NCBI RefSeq assembly: GCF_041434935.1
Contig: NZ_CP107964.1
Location: 1,426,001-1,490,000 of the forward strand
Reading direction: 5' to 3'
Length of the DNA: 64,000 nt
Source of the DNA: Kitasatospora sp. NBC_00374
Lineage (GTDB): Bacteria; Actinomycetota; Actinomycetes; Streptomycetales; Streptomycetaceae
The position numbers were made by a program, and so were the translations under genes. Each line of letters opens with the position of its first letter. Within the stretch, counting starts at the first letter, position 1. Positions 39,744 through 48,600 of this stretch are shown one piece after another. Below the pieces are notes generated by a model. It was given only the letters and a program-made list of their open reading frames with translations, did not search any database and was not told the DNA's origin.

Positions 39744-40721
39744 TCAGAATCGGCGGCGGTACTCGGCCGGAGTGGTTCCCAGACGTCGCTGGAAGGAGCG
39801 GTGCAGGGTCTCCACCGAGCCGAGGCCGCTGGCGGCGGCGATCTCCGGGAGACTCCGGTCGGTCTCCTCCAGCAGTCGGCGGGCGGCCTCCAGCCGGGCG
39901 GACTCCACGTAGGCGGCCGGCGTGGTCGCGGTGCGCCGGCGGAACAGCCGGGAGAAGTGGCGCACACTCAGGTGCAGCCGCGCGGCGAGTGCCTCGGCCG
40001 AGAGGTCCTCCGCCAGATGCTCGGCGATCCACACCCGCAGGTCGTCGATCCGGTCACCGGCGGAGGTCTGGACGGAGAGCGGCACGCTGAACTGGCTCTG
40101 CCCGCCGGAGCGCTTCACGTACATGACCATCATCCGGGCGGTGGCCAGCGCGAGCGCCTGGCCGTGGTCCTCGGCGACCATCGCCAGCGCCATGTCCATC
40201 CCCGAGGTGACACCGGCGCAGGTCCACACGCCCCCGGCCCGGATGAAGATCGGATCGGGGTCGACCGCGACCTGCGGGTGGTCGGCCGCCAGCCGGGCCG
40301 CGGTGAGCCAGTGCGTGGTGGCGGGCCGGCCGTCGAGCAGCCCCGCGGCGGCCAGCAGGTGTGCGCCCGCGCAGATCGACCCGACCCGGCCGGCCCCGGG
40401 CGCCGCCGAACGCAGCCAGTCGGTGACCCCCCGGTCGATCACCGGTTCCACCCCGTCGCCGACCAGGTCGACCGCGCCGGCCACCAGGAGGGTGTCCACC
40501 TGGCCGGCCACCTCGTCGAGGGTGAGGTCGGCCAGCAGCCGGACACCGCTGGAGGTCGGCAGCGGTCCGCCGTCGGCCGTCGCGATCTGCACGACGTAGC
40601 CGGGCCGGCCGGGCCCGGCGACCCGGGTGGCGACCGAGAACACCTCTGCCGGCCCGGTGACGTCCAGCAGTTCGACGCCGGGGAACGCGGCGATGACGAC
40701 TCTGTGGGGTGGCTGGGGCAT
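39744..40721 (-). CDS. GlxA-type AraC-family regulator (DJ-1 + AraC domains)
   Basis: A 325-residue protein; the start at 40721 (MPQPPHRVVIAAFPGVELLD) is chosen although the frame stays open far upstream. Residues about 7-180 form a DJ-1/PfpI-like domain (VGSICAGAHLLAAAGLLDG, the nucleophile-elbow Cys region). Residues about 220-320 form the AraC DNA-binding domain with two HTHs (LSAEALAARLHLSVRHFSRL and LPEIAAASGLGSVETLHRSF). Such GlxA-like proteins sense small molecules or amide compounds and usually activate neighbouring genes. The MBL gene downstream or the divergent beta-propeller are candidates. Confidence 0.85.
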   Translation of the reverse strand: MPQPPHRVVIAAFPGVELLDVTGPAEVFSVATRVAGPGRPGYVVQIATADGGPLPTSSGVRLLADLTLDEVAGQVDTLLVAGAVDLVGDGVEPVIDRGVTDWLRSAAPGAGRVGSICAGAHLLAAAGLLDGRPATTHWLTAARLAADHPQVAVDPDPIFIRAGGVWTCAGVTSGMDMALAMVAEDHGQALALATARMMVMYVKRSGGQSQFSVPLSVQTSAGDRIDDLRVWIAEHLAEDLSAEALAARLHLSVRHFSRLFRRRTATTPAAYVESARLEAARRLLEETDRSLPEIAAASGLGSVETLHRSFQRRLGTTPAEYRRRF

Positions 40722-41045
40722 GCCCTGATCATTCCGCCCGATCCGTGACGGCCGCAATGACGAGACTCTGGCGGATTCGGCCATCCCCGTGGATCGGCCC
40801 GGGCCGCCGGGCAGGACGCACGGGTACGCCCGCAGCGCCTCCCTCAATTCCGACATAGCGTCACATAAAGTCACGCAGGGGCACCGACGACAACCCCGCC
40901 TCAAGGATCCCGGGGCCGGCGTCGGTGCTCTTCCCACGCCACGACCCGGGGCCCCTCCACGACGCCAGGCATCCGAACGCGACCCGAGCGGTCCCGTCCC
41001 CCGCACGTCGCACCAGGTGCCCCAGCTCCCCGAGAGGCAACACCC

Positions 41046-42197
41046 GTGCAGAGGATCACCCGTCTCGGTGCCGCGGTCGCCACCGCGCTCGCCGCCACCG
41101 CCGCGCTCGCGCCGTCCGTCCCGTCCGCCGCCGCGGGACACGGCGGCGGACGGCCGGGGCACCACGTCCACCACGCCGTCTTCGTCCAGACCGACAACCC
41201 GGCGGGCAACCAGATCGTCGCCTACCACCGCGAGGACGACGGGCGGCTGACCCAGTCGGCCGTCTACGACACCGGGGGCCTCGGCGGTGTCCTGGGCGGA
41301 TCGGTCGCCGACCACCTGGCCTCGCAGGGCTCCCTGACGTACGACGAGAAGCACCGCCTGCTCTACGCCGTGAATGCCGGCAGCGACACCGTCTCCGTCT
41401 TCGCGGTCGAGGGCGAGCACCTTCACCTGTGCCAGGTCGTCGCCTCCGGCGGCAGGTTCCCGGTGAGCATCGCCGTCCACCAGGACGTGGTCTACGTCCT
41501 CAACGCGCTCGACGGCGGTTCCGTGCAGGGCTACACCGTCGCCGACGGGGAACTCGCCCCGGTGGCGGGCTGGCACCGCGGCCTCGGGCTGGACCCGAAC
41601 GCCACGCCGCAGTTCACCACCACTCCGGCCCAGGTCGGCTTCACCGGCGCCGGCAATCAGCTGGTCGTCACGACCAAGGCCAACGGCAACAGCATCGACG
41701 TCTTCAACCTCGACCGCACCGGAGCGCCCGCGGCCGCTCCGGTGGTCACCACCGACCCCGGCGCCGTGCCCTTCGGGTTCGTCCAGAACGGCCGCCACGG
41801 CCTGTTCGTCACCGAGGCCGGCCCCAATGCCGTGGCCACCTTCACCATCAACGCCGACGGCACGGCCACGAAGACCGCGTCCGCCGCCACCGGCCAGTCG
41901 GCCACCTGCTGGATCGCCGCCGCCGGGCGCTTCCTGTACGCGTCCAACGCGGGCACCTCCAACCTCAGCGGCTTCCGCGTCGGCGCGCACAGCCTCCTGA
42001 CCTCGCTCGGGACCACCGCGACCAACCCGGGCACGGTCGACGCCGCCGCCACCCCGGACGGCCACTTCCTCTACGTCCAGACCGGTATCAACGGCATCGT
42101 GGACGCCTTCCGCGTCAACGGCGACGGCTCGCTGACCGCGCTCGGCTCCTCGACCGTCCCCGGCGCGGCGGGCGGCGAAGGCATCGTCGCGCTCTGA
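41046..42197 (+). CDS. Secreted seven-bladed beta-propeller (lactonase-like)
   Basis: A 383-residue exported protein; GTG at 41046 after GAGAGG. The signal peptide is LGAAVATALAATAALAPSVPSAAAG, followed by a His-rich stretch (GHHVHHAVF). The body has repeated blade motifs such as LLYAVNAGSDTVSVFAVEG, HGLFVTEAGPNAVATFTI and FLYASNAGTSNLSGF, characteristic of the 6-phosphogluconolactonase/YncE-like propeller family. Secreted actinobacterial members have no proven enzymatic role. A strong hairpin follows at 42213. Confidence 0.8.
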   Translation: MQRITRLGAAVATALAATAALAPSVPSAAAGHGGGRPGHHVHHAVFVQTDNPAGNQIVAYHREDDGRLTQSAVYDTGGLGGVLGGSVADHLASQGSLTYDEKHRLLYAVNAGSDTVSVFAVEGEHLHLCQVVASGGRFPVSIAVHQDVVYVLNALDGGSVQGYTVADGELAPVAGWHRGLGLDPNATPQFTTTPAQVGFTGAGNQLVVTTKANGNSIDVFNLDRTGAPAAAPVVTTDPGAVPFGFVQNGRHGLFVTEAGPNAVATFTINADGTATKTASAATGQSATCWIAAAGRFLYASNAGTSNLSGFRVGAHSLLTSLGTTATNPGTVDAAATPDGHFLYVQTGINGIVDAFRVNGDGSLTALGSSTVPGAAGGEGIVAL

Positions 42198-42212
42198 ACC
42201 CACGGCACACGG

Positions 42213-42260
42213 CGGGTGAGCCGCGCCTCCCGGAGCCTCCCGGGAGCCGCGGCTCACCCG
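42213..42260. terminator. Bidirectional hairpin terminator
   Basis: A 13-bp stem, CGGGTGAGCCGCG with CGCGGCTCACCCG, whose loop itself can fold (CTCCCGGAGCCTCCCGGGAG). It lies between the convergent propeller and quinone-oxidoreductase genes and can serve both. Confidence 0.7.
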
Positions 42261-42289
42261 TACCCGGCCGGGGTGGCACCGGGACGGAC

Positions 42290-43270
42290 TCAGTCGAGGA
42301 CCACGACCATCTTTCCCAGCGCCCGGCCCGCCTCCATGACCCGGTGGGCTTCGACGACCTCGTCGAACGGGAAGACCCGGGCGGGACGGGCCTTCAGCAC
42401 GCCGGCCTCGACCTGGGCGTAGATGTCGTCCAGCGGCACGGCGGAGAGCGGGAACGCGGGGGTGCCCAGGACGAACGCGCTGCCGAAGAAGCTGAGTTGG
42501 ACACCGCTGGGCAAATCGGCGATCGGGTCGAAGTCCGCCACCGGGGCGAATCCTCCGAGGAAGCCGACCTGGCAGACCCGCCCACACGGTCGGACTGCGG
42601 CCAGCGAGTCGCGCAGCACACTGTTGCCGACGACGTCGAGCACCGCGTCGACGGTGATGTCCCGCCGGGCGATCTCGGCCGCCAGGCGTCCGTCGTCGAT
42701 GAGCACCTCGGCGGCGCCGAGTTCCTTGAGCAGCGGTGCGTGCGCCGGGTCCCGGGTCGTCGCGAGCACGTTGGCACCGTGCTGGACGGCGAGGTTGACG
42801 GCGGCCTGCCCGAGTGCGGAGGTCGCACCGCGGACCAGCAGCGTCTCGCCGGGCATGAGGGCGAGGTTGCCGCGCAGGGCGCTGAACGCCGTGGCGTACA
42901 CCTCGGGCACCGCCGCCAGGTCGGCCCAGGGCAGCTGCGAGTGCACCGCCACCACGTTGGTCGCGGGGACGGTCACCAGTTCCGCGTAACTGCCGTTGCG
43001 GGTCCGGCCCATACCGCCGAGGATCGCCACCACCCGGGCCCCGACGGGGAGTTCACCCGAGGGGTCGGCCTCGACCAGGCCGGCGCACTCGATGCCCGGA
43101 ACCGCGGCGACCTCGCCCCAGGCGCCGCTGCGCATGTAGGCCTCGGCGTGGTTCAGGCCGAAGGCCTTGACCCTGATGAGCACCTCGCCGGCGGCGGGCA
43201 CCGGGTCGGGCAGGTCGGTGGCGGTGAGCACCTCGGGGCCGCCGTAGGCGGATATGACCAGGGCCTTCAT
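42290..43270 (-). CDS. Zinc-independent quinone oxidoreductase / MDR-family dehydrogenase
   Basis: A 326-residue medium-chain dehydrogenase/reductase. The GroES-like part contains VKAFGLNHAEAYMRSG and the NADPH fold has LLVRGATSALGQAAVNLA, where the glycine motif is modified to GATSALGQAA. There are no structural-zinc cysteines, which is typical of the quinone oxidoreductase subgroup. Substrates are likely quinones or enones. A palindromic operator lies 16-33 nt upstream, shared with the TetR gene at 43355, so the pair is a regulator-target unit. Confidence 0.85.
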   Translation of the reverse strand: MKALVISAYGGPEVLTATDLPDPVPAAGEVLIRVKAFGLNHAEAYMRSGAWGEVAAVPGIECAGLVEADPSGELPVGARVVAILGGMGRTRNGSYAELVTVPATNVVAVHSQLPWADLAAVPEVYATAFSALRGNLALMPGETLLVRGATSALGQAAVNLAVQHGANVLATTRDPAHAPLLKELGAAEVLIDDGRLAAEIARRDITVDAVLDVVGNSVLRDSLAAVRPCGRVCQVGFLGGFAPVADFDPIADLPSGVQLSFFGSAFVLGTPAFPLSAVPLDDIYAQVEAGVLKARPARVFPFDEVVEAHRVMEAGRALGKMVVVLD

Positions 43271-43285
43271 GTTCGGGTCTCCATT

Positions 43286-43303
43286 CTTGATTAGTCATTC
43301 AAG
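43286..43303 (-). promoter_or_regulatory. TetR operator upstream of the oxidoreductase gene
   Basis: CTTGATTAGTCATTCAAG is an imperfect palindrome (CTTGA...TCAAG). A near-copy, CATGAGCGGTCATTCAAG, lies upstream of the TetR gene at 43953. The shared core is TGA-N4-TCATTCAAG. Confidence 0.65.
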
Positions 43304-43354
43304 TATTGGGCCGACGAAAGGGCCACCGCGCACGGTGGCCCGCCTGCCGACCCG

Positions 43355-43939
43355 TCAGGCGAGGGCGAGGAAGGCGTTGTCGACGATCGCCCGCAGTACC
43401 GTCTCGTCGGGGTTCGCCTTTCCCACGACCATCAGCCCCTGGCAGGTCGCCACCAGCAGCTTGGCACTGCCCGTCGCGTCGAGCGAGGGCCGCACCTCGC
43501 CCCGGCGGGCCGCGTTCTGCAGCGCGTGGGTCATACAGCGCTCGAGCCGGGCGAGATGGCCCCGCACGACCGCCGCCGCCTCGTCGTCCTCGGCGGCCTT
43601 CTCGATCGCGGTGTTGACCAGGAGGCAGCCCTGCCGCCCCTCGGGACTGAGCAGGTCACGGACCAGTCCGTCGAAGTACGCCCGGATCTCGGCCACCGAG
43701 GCACTCGCGGCCTCGAGTTCACCCAGCTTCTGCGGAACGACCAGTTTCGAGTAGCGCTCCAGCGACTTGACGAAGAGCGCGTGCTTGCCGCCCGGAAAGG
43801 CGCTGTAGATGCTCCCCGGCTTGACCCCCGTCGCCTTCACCAGGTCCTCGATGGACGTGGCCCGGTAGCCGCGCTCCCAGAACCGCAGCATCGCCTGGTT
43901 CAGGACGGTGTCGGGGTCGAACTCGCGCGGTCTGGGCAT
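43355..43939 (-). CDS. TetR-family transcriptional repressor
   Basis: A 194-residue regulator; the start at 43939 (MPRPREFDPDTVL) follows family convention. The N-terminal HTH is TSIEDLVKATGVKPGSIYSAF. The C-terminal ligand domain includes the YFDGLVRDLLSPEGRQGCLLVN segment (with Cys), common to the TetR subgroup that governs neighbouring oxidoreductases in response to electrophiles. Two matching operators, one before itself and one before the oxidoreductase gene downstream, imply autorepression and control of that gene. Confidence 0.85.
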   Translation of the reverse strand: MPRPREFDPDTVLNQAMLRFWERGYRATSIEDLVKATGVKPGSIYSAFPGGKHALFVKSLERYSKLVVPQKLGELEAASASVAEIRAYFDGLVRDLLSPEGRQGCLLVNTAIEKAAEDDEAAAVVRGHLARLERCMTHALQNAARRGEVRPSLDATGSAKLLVATCQGLMVVGKANPDETVLRAIVDNAFLALA

Positions 43940-43952
43940 GCGGGAAACAATA

Positions 43953-43970
43953 CATGAGCGGTCATTCAAG
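43953..43970 (-). promoter_or_regulatory. TetR operator upstream of its own gene
   Basis: CATGAGCGGTCATTCAAG, 14-31 nt upstream of the TetR start, shares TGA-N4-TCATTCAAG with the site at 43286-43303. Confidence 0.65.
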
Positions 43971-44035
43971 AACAAGGGCTCCGCGTTGCAGTGGCGACGC
44001 CGAAGGGTCCGGCTGGGGCCGGCCGAACAGGGCGA

Positions 44036-44641
44036 CTACGACTGCCGCTCGCCCCGGTAGGGCACCCGGGCGATCGAGCGGATGCCGGCCGTGGTGCCCC
44101 ACTGGTCCCTGCCGAGCCGGGAGAGCGGGCGCATCCTGGTGATCTCCGGGTGGCCGTCCACCAGCACCGCCTCGTCCACGGCCGCGTGCACCACGCGGCC
44201 CAGTACGAGCGTCGAGTCGCCGAGCCGGACGGTGCTGTGCAGCCGGCACTCCAACGCGACCGGCGACGCCGCCACCCGGGCCGGCTTCACCAGCAGGGAC
44301 GGCTCCCGCTCGACGCCCACGGCGTCGAACTCGCCCTGGTCGGACGGGAAGTCGGTGCCGGTCTCGTTGATCTGCTCGAACATCGCCTCGGGCGCCATAC
44401 TGACCACGAACTCACCGGTCGCCTCGACGTTGCGCAGCGTGTCCTTGCGGCCGACCGAGGTGAACTGGACGATCGGCGGCGCCACGCAGGAGATGCTGAA
44501 GAACGAGTGCGGCGCGAGGTTGTCCACCCCGCTCGCCGACAGCGTGGACACCCAGGCGATCGGCCGGGGCACCACGACGGCGGTGAGCAGCCGGTAGAAC
44601 TCGTCACGGCCCACGGTCTCGGGATCGAAGTCGACGCGCAT
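44036..44641 (-). CDS. Flavin-reductase-like FMN-binding protein
   Basis: A 201-residue protein; start at 44641 (MRVDFDPETVGRDEFYRLL). It has the split-barrel FMN-binding fold: VVPRPIAWVSTLSASGVDNLAPHSFFS, then PPIVQFTSVGRKDTLRN and FVVSMAPEA, typical of the flavin reductase/DIM6-NTAB family. The longer open frame upstream has no RBS. It may supply reduced flavin or carry out a flavin-dependent reduction; the partner is unknown. It is separated from the next minus-strand gene by the terminator at 44791. Confidence 0.8.
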   Translation of the reverse strand: MRVDFDPETVGRDEFYRLLTAVVVPRPIAWVSTLSASGVDNLAPHSFFSISCVAPPIVQFTSVGRKDTLRNVEATGEFVVSMAPEAMFEQINETGTDFPSDQGEFDAVGVEREPSLLVKPARVAASPVALECRLHSTVRLGDSTLVLGRVVHAAVDEAVLVDGHPEITRMRPLSRLGRDQWGTTAGIRSIARVPYRGERQS

Positions 44642-44790
44642 GGCAGCCAGTATCCATGATCGCGAACGCCCGGATCCCCGCTCCCGGCCGCAGCGGCGCC
44701 AAACCCCACGATCCGGTGAAACGGGCCCCGGGTACCGGCCGGGCCCTTGGCGCCGCACACCTGCGTCGTGCTGCTGCGTCATGCCCTGAG

Positions 44791-44834
44791 ACAAGGACCC
44801 CCGGATGCGGCATTCCGCCTCCGGGGGTCCTTGT
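44791..44834. terminator. Strong bidirectional hairpin terminator
   Basis: ACAAGGACCCCCGGA pairs with TCCGGGGGTCCTTGT (15 bp), with ATGCGGCATTCCGCC in the loop. It lies 20 nt past the stop of the gene at 44855-45652 and marks the end of the toxin operon. Confidence 0.8.
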
Positions 44835-44854
44835 CAGCCTTGTCAGGGGTCAGG

Positions 44855-45652
44855 TCACGGCGCCTCGACGCGCGCGGCGACCTCGTTCCGACACAGTCGG
44901 CCGTCGACCCACAGGGCCAGGTCGACCTCCTCGAAAGCCGTTCCGACCTCCGTCAGCAGGCGCTCGGTGAAGCCGAGCAGCTCCTCCGGCGTGCCGGACC
45001 ACTCGGCCGTCCGTGCCGCGGCCCGGAAGCCGGGCCGCTCGGCACGCAACGCCAAGGTCTCCGTCACCGCGTCGCCCGCCGTCTCCGCGTCAGGGATGAA
45101 CCGGCCTGGCGGGCACTCGTGGAACAGCGGCCCGAGCCGGGCGGCCGCGGCCGCCCGGTCGGCCGCTCCGGCCAGCGAGAACCGAGGCGCGAACGGCTGC
45201 GCCGCGCTCCCCAGCCACAGCTCGATCTCGGTCCCGCGCATCTCGTGCGGGTCGATCCGGTAGCTGTAGGAGCCGTCGGCGTCGAGACTGAAGGCCGTCT
45301 CCAGAGCGGCCCAGGCACCGTGCAGCCGCGACACCACCGACCGGCAGAACGCACGCAGGGCGGCAGTGCTGTCCCCGTCCTCGTCCGCCGTCCGATCGAT
45401 CGTGACGTGCAGGTAGCAGTCGTAGGAGCGCTCCGCCGGCCACTCGGGCGAGGGCTCCCCCACCGCGGGACCGAGCCGGTCGCCCGGGTCGGTGCTCATC
45501 CGGAGGCTGAAGAGCGAACCGTCCGGCCCGGTGGCCTGCTGCCAGAGCACGACTGACGGGTCCTCCGACAGGCCCAGCGCCGTGGCCACCTGTCGGGTGG
45601 TGAGGGCACCGCCCGTGTGTCGCCGTACCAGCACGGCCGCGTCACTCGACAT
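44855..45652 (-). CDS. Probable immunity protein of the RHS toxin
   Basis: A 265-residue soluble protein that I do not recognise by family. Its ATG at 45652 is separated from the toxin stop codon by only 3 nt (TGA GCG ATG), with a GGGGGTG RBS inside the toxin gene, so the two are translationally coupled. It is acidic, without a signal peptide or membrane span, and ends the operon before a strong terminator. In RHS loci the gene directly after the toxin nearly always encodes the cognate cytosolic immunity protein. This function is inferred from position only. Confidence 0.65.
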   Translation of the reverse strand: MSSDAAVLVRRHTGGALTTRQVATALGLSEDPSVVLWQQATGPDGSLFSLRMSTDPGDRLGPAVGEPSPEWPAERSYDCYLHVTIDRTADEDGDSTAALRAFCRSVVSRLHGAWAALETAFSLDADGSYSYRIDPHEMRGTEIELWLGSAAQPFAPRFSLAGAADRAAAAARLGPLFHECPPGRFIPDAETAGDAVTETLALRAERPGFRAAARTAEWSGTPEELLGFTERLLTEVGTAFEEVDLALWVDGRLCRNEVAARVEAP

Positions 45653-45655
45653 CGC

Positions 45656-48600
45656 TCAGCACCCCCAGCCCTTGCAGGTCGGTTCGCTGCCGATCTTACC
45701 GGAGATGAGCCAGCCACCGACGTCGCCGCGGGCCCAGATGGAGTACTCGGAGAAGTCGGAGCTGCTGTTGGCCAGGTAGCTCTTCAGGCTCTTCATCGCC
45801 GTCTCGGAGCTGTAGTTGTCCGGGAGCCGGATGTAAGCGCGTTCGGCGCCCTTCGCGTTGGACTTCTTGAGGTTGTCCTGGACCGCGCCCTTGCCGCTGC
45901 CGGGAGCCTTGAACTCCGAGGGCACCCCGTCCACCTTCGCGTCCGGGGTCTTGACGTTGGCGTCACTGCTCTCGGGGATCGCGACCACCGTCGACCCGCC
46001 CATCGCCAGGTCGAAGGCGATCTGGTACTCGCCGTTGCTGAACGCGTAGGTGGTCAGGTTGCTGCCCTGCTTGGTGAGCGTCTTGAACCGCTTCGGGTCG
46101 AACGGGATGGCCGACTCGTCGATGCGGTTGGCGGCGTCCTTGACGGCCCTCTCCAGGAACGCGGTGGTGGACATGTTGCCGTAGCCGCAGCCGTCATGGG
46201 CCTCCCGGTGGCAGGTCTGCCGGTTGATCTTCTCGATGTCGGCGAGGTACTTCCCGATGATCGGGTTGTCCGGCTGCAGCAGCCAGGCGATCCGTGCCTC
46301 GTGCCACTTCTTGCGGTTCTCCGAGGTGTTGGTCACCACCTCCGTCGCCGGAGTGGTGGGCACCACGGGGTGGCACAGCGAGGTGCACTGCGGGCCCCGG
46401 GTGGGCTCGTGGAAGACTCCGCCGAGGCCGACCCAGCCGTGTTCGGCCATGTCGTTGCTGGAGCAGTCGTCCGCGCACATCTTGCGGCCGTCGGCGTCGG
46501 TGCTGCCGACCGGGTTGTCACCGGAGTAGCTGTAGCCGTTCAGTTCCTTGGGGCTGTCCGGGGCGAAGAGCGGGTCCACGCTGATGAAGCGGCCGGCCGC
46601 CGGGTCGTAGTCGCGCGCCCCGAGGTGGGTCAGCCCGGTGGGCTCGCCGACCCCGCCGAGGAAGCCGTGACTGCCGGACCAGGTCGCGGGCTTGGTGCCG
46701 CGGGCCTCACCGAAGGGAGCACTGCGGCGCTGCGCCGTGCTGCCGGTGACCGTGTCGATGTTCAGCTCGGCGGTGCCGTGGTGGTCGACGATCTGGACGG
46801 CGACCTTGTTGTCGTCGGTGCGGACGGCGGCCGCCGCGCCGAGCGAGTAGTAACGCGTCGCGGTGGGCTTGGCCGCACCCTTGGTGAGGGTCAGCTCCGT
46901 GCTGCCCAGGTAGAGGGTCCACTGCTCGCCCGCGGGGGCGGCGCTGTCCAGGACGTGCGCGGTCAGCCTGCTGCCGGTGACGTCGTAGAGGTAGTCGGTG
47001 GTCCTGGTGGTCGTGCTGCCACCGTTGACCAGGGTGTCGACCACCTTGCCGAGACGGCCCTCCGCGTCCCAGGTCAGGGCCTGGTCGCTGGTGCCGCCGC
47101 CGGTGAGCTGCCGGTGCCGGGCGATGGTGTTGCCCGCGAGGTCGTAGCCGTCCGACTCGGTCTGCACCCCGGTGCCGCTGGTGCTGCGCAGCGTGTGCGG
47201 CTGGGCGGCCCCGGCGGCCGGGTAGTTGTACTTGGTGGTGACGTCCTTGCTCGCGTCACCGGTCGGGTTGTGCTGGGTCTGGATGTCGCGGGTGCTGTCG
47301 CTGCGGTAGCCGAAGCTGGTCCAGTACGGAGCCGGGCCGCCCAGTGACCTGGCGTCCGGTACGGCCGGGCAGCTTCCGGAGCTCGGCGTGAACGCCTCGG
47401 TCAGCCGGACCAGGTGGTCGTACTGGAAGCACTGGCGGTCGGTGCCGCCGCGCGAGGTGTCGGTGATCGACGTGACGTTGCCGGCCTGGTCGTACGTGTA
47501 GGTGGCCGCGCGCAGGGGCGTCGCGACGCCGTACTGGTCGGTGCGCGAGGCGGTGAGCCGCTGGGTGCCCCACTCGTACGCGTTGGTGACGTAGACCTGC
47601 TTGCCCGGCGTCCCGTCGGAGAGGGTCGCCTGCATCGGCTTGCTCGTCAGGCTGTAGGTCTGCCCGGCGAGGTAGCCGCTCAGGCCGCCGGCGGTGGTGA
47701 GGCGGTGCTGGGTGTCGTAGCCGAAGGCCACCGACTCGGCGGGGAGGTTTCCGGCGGCCGGGTAACTCGTGCTCTGCGGCTGGTCGTCGAGGCGGTAGAC
47801 GGTGCCGCTGACGTAGGAGCCGGCCAGTGCCTCCTGTCCGGGCACGGAGGGGACGGACACCGTGGTGCGGGTGGCCCGTCCGAGCGGGTCGTACAGCGAC
47901 CAGGTGGTCTTGTACTGGTACGTGCTCGACCCGACCGTGAGGTAGCGGGTCGCCGAGGAGATGAGGCCCTTGTTACCGGCCGGGTCCCAGATCTGCGAGG
48001 TCAGCAGGGGGCCGGTGGCCGAGCCGGACCGGGTCTCGATCTGGCGGCCGTGGTTGTCGTAGACGTAGGCCAGCGTCTGGTTGTTGCCGTCGCGGCTGGT
48101 GGTCAGGAGGCCGCTGTCGTCGTAGGTCTTGACCGAGGTCCCGGAGTCCGGGTCGACGCTCTTGACCAGGCGGCCCTGCTGGTCGTACGTCCAGGTCCAC
48201 TGTGTGCTGGCCTGGTCGGTCAGCCTGACCATGTGTCCGGCCGGGTCGTAGGCGTAGCCGACGCCGTCGTACGCGCCGGTGGCCGTGTCGGCGTGGTACT
48301 GCCGCAGTTCGGTGGTCAGGCCCTGCGCGTTGCTGATGGTCGTGGTCGGGGTCGCGCCCTTGGGCGGGGTGACGGTGACCCGGTCGCCGCCGTACTCGGT
48401 GAGCGTGGTCGAGATCGGGGACCCGACGCCGTTGCCCGCGAGGACGGTGGACTTGACGACACGTCCGAGGCCGTCGTAGGTGTTCGCGGTCTGGGTCTCC
48501 ACACCGGTGGCGTCGTCGACCTTGAAGAGGGTGGCCGAGGGGGAGCCGGTGGCGTAGTAGGCCGCGTAGGCGAGGGCGGACTGGCCGCGCTCGTCGTAGA

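Noticed and set aside
39744..42587. Reading the AraC-type gene as a 947-aa protein
   Set aside because: The upstream extension is antisense to the secreted beta-propeller gene; the DJ-1 domain begins at the start at 40721.
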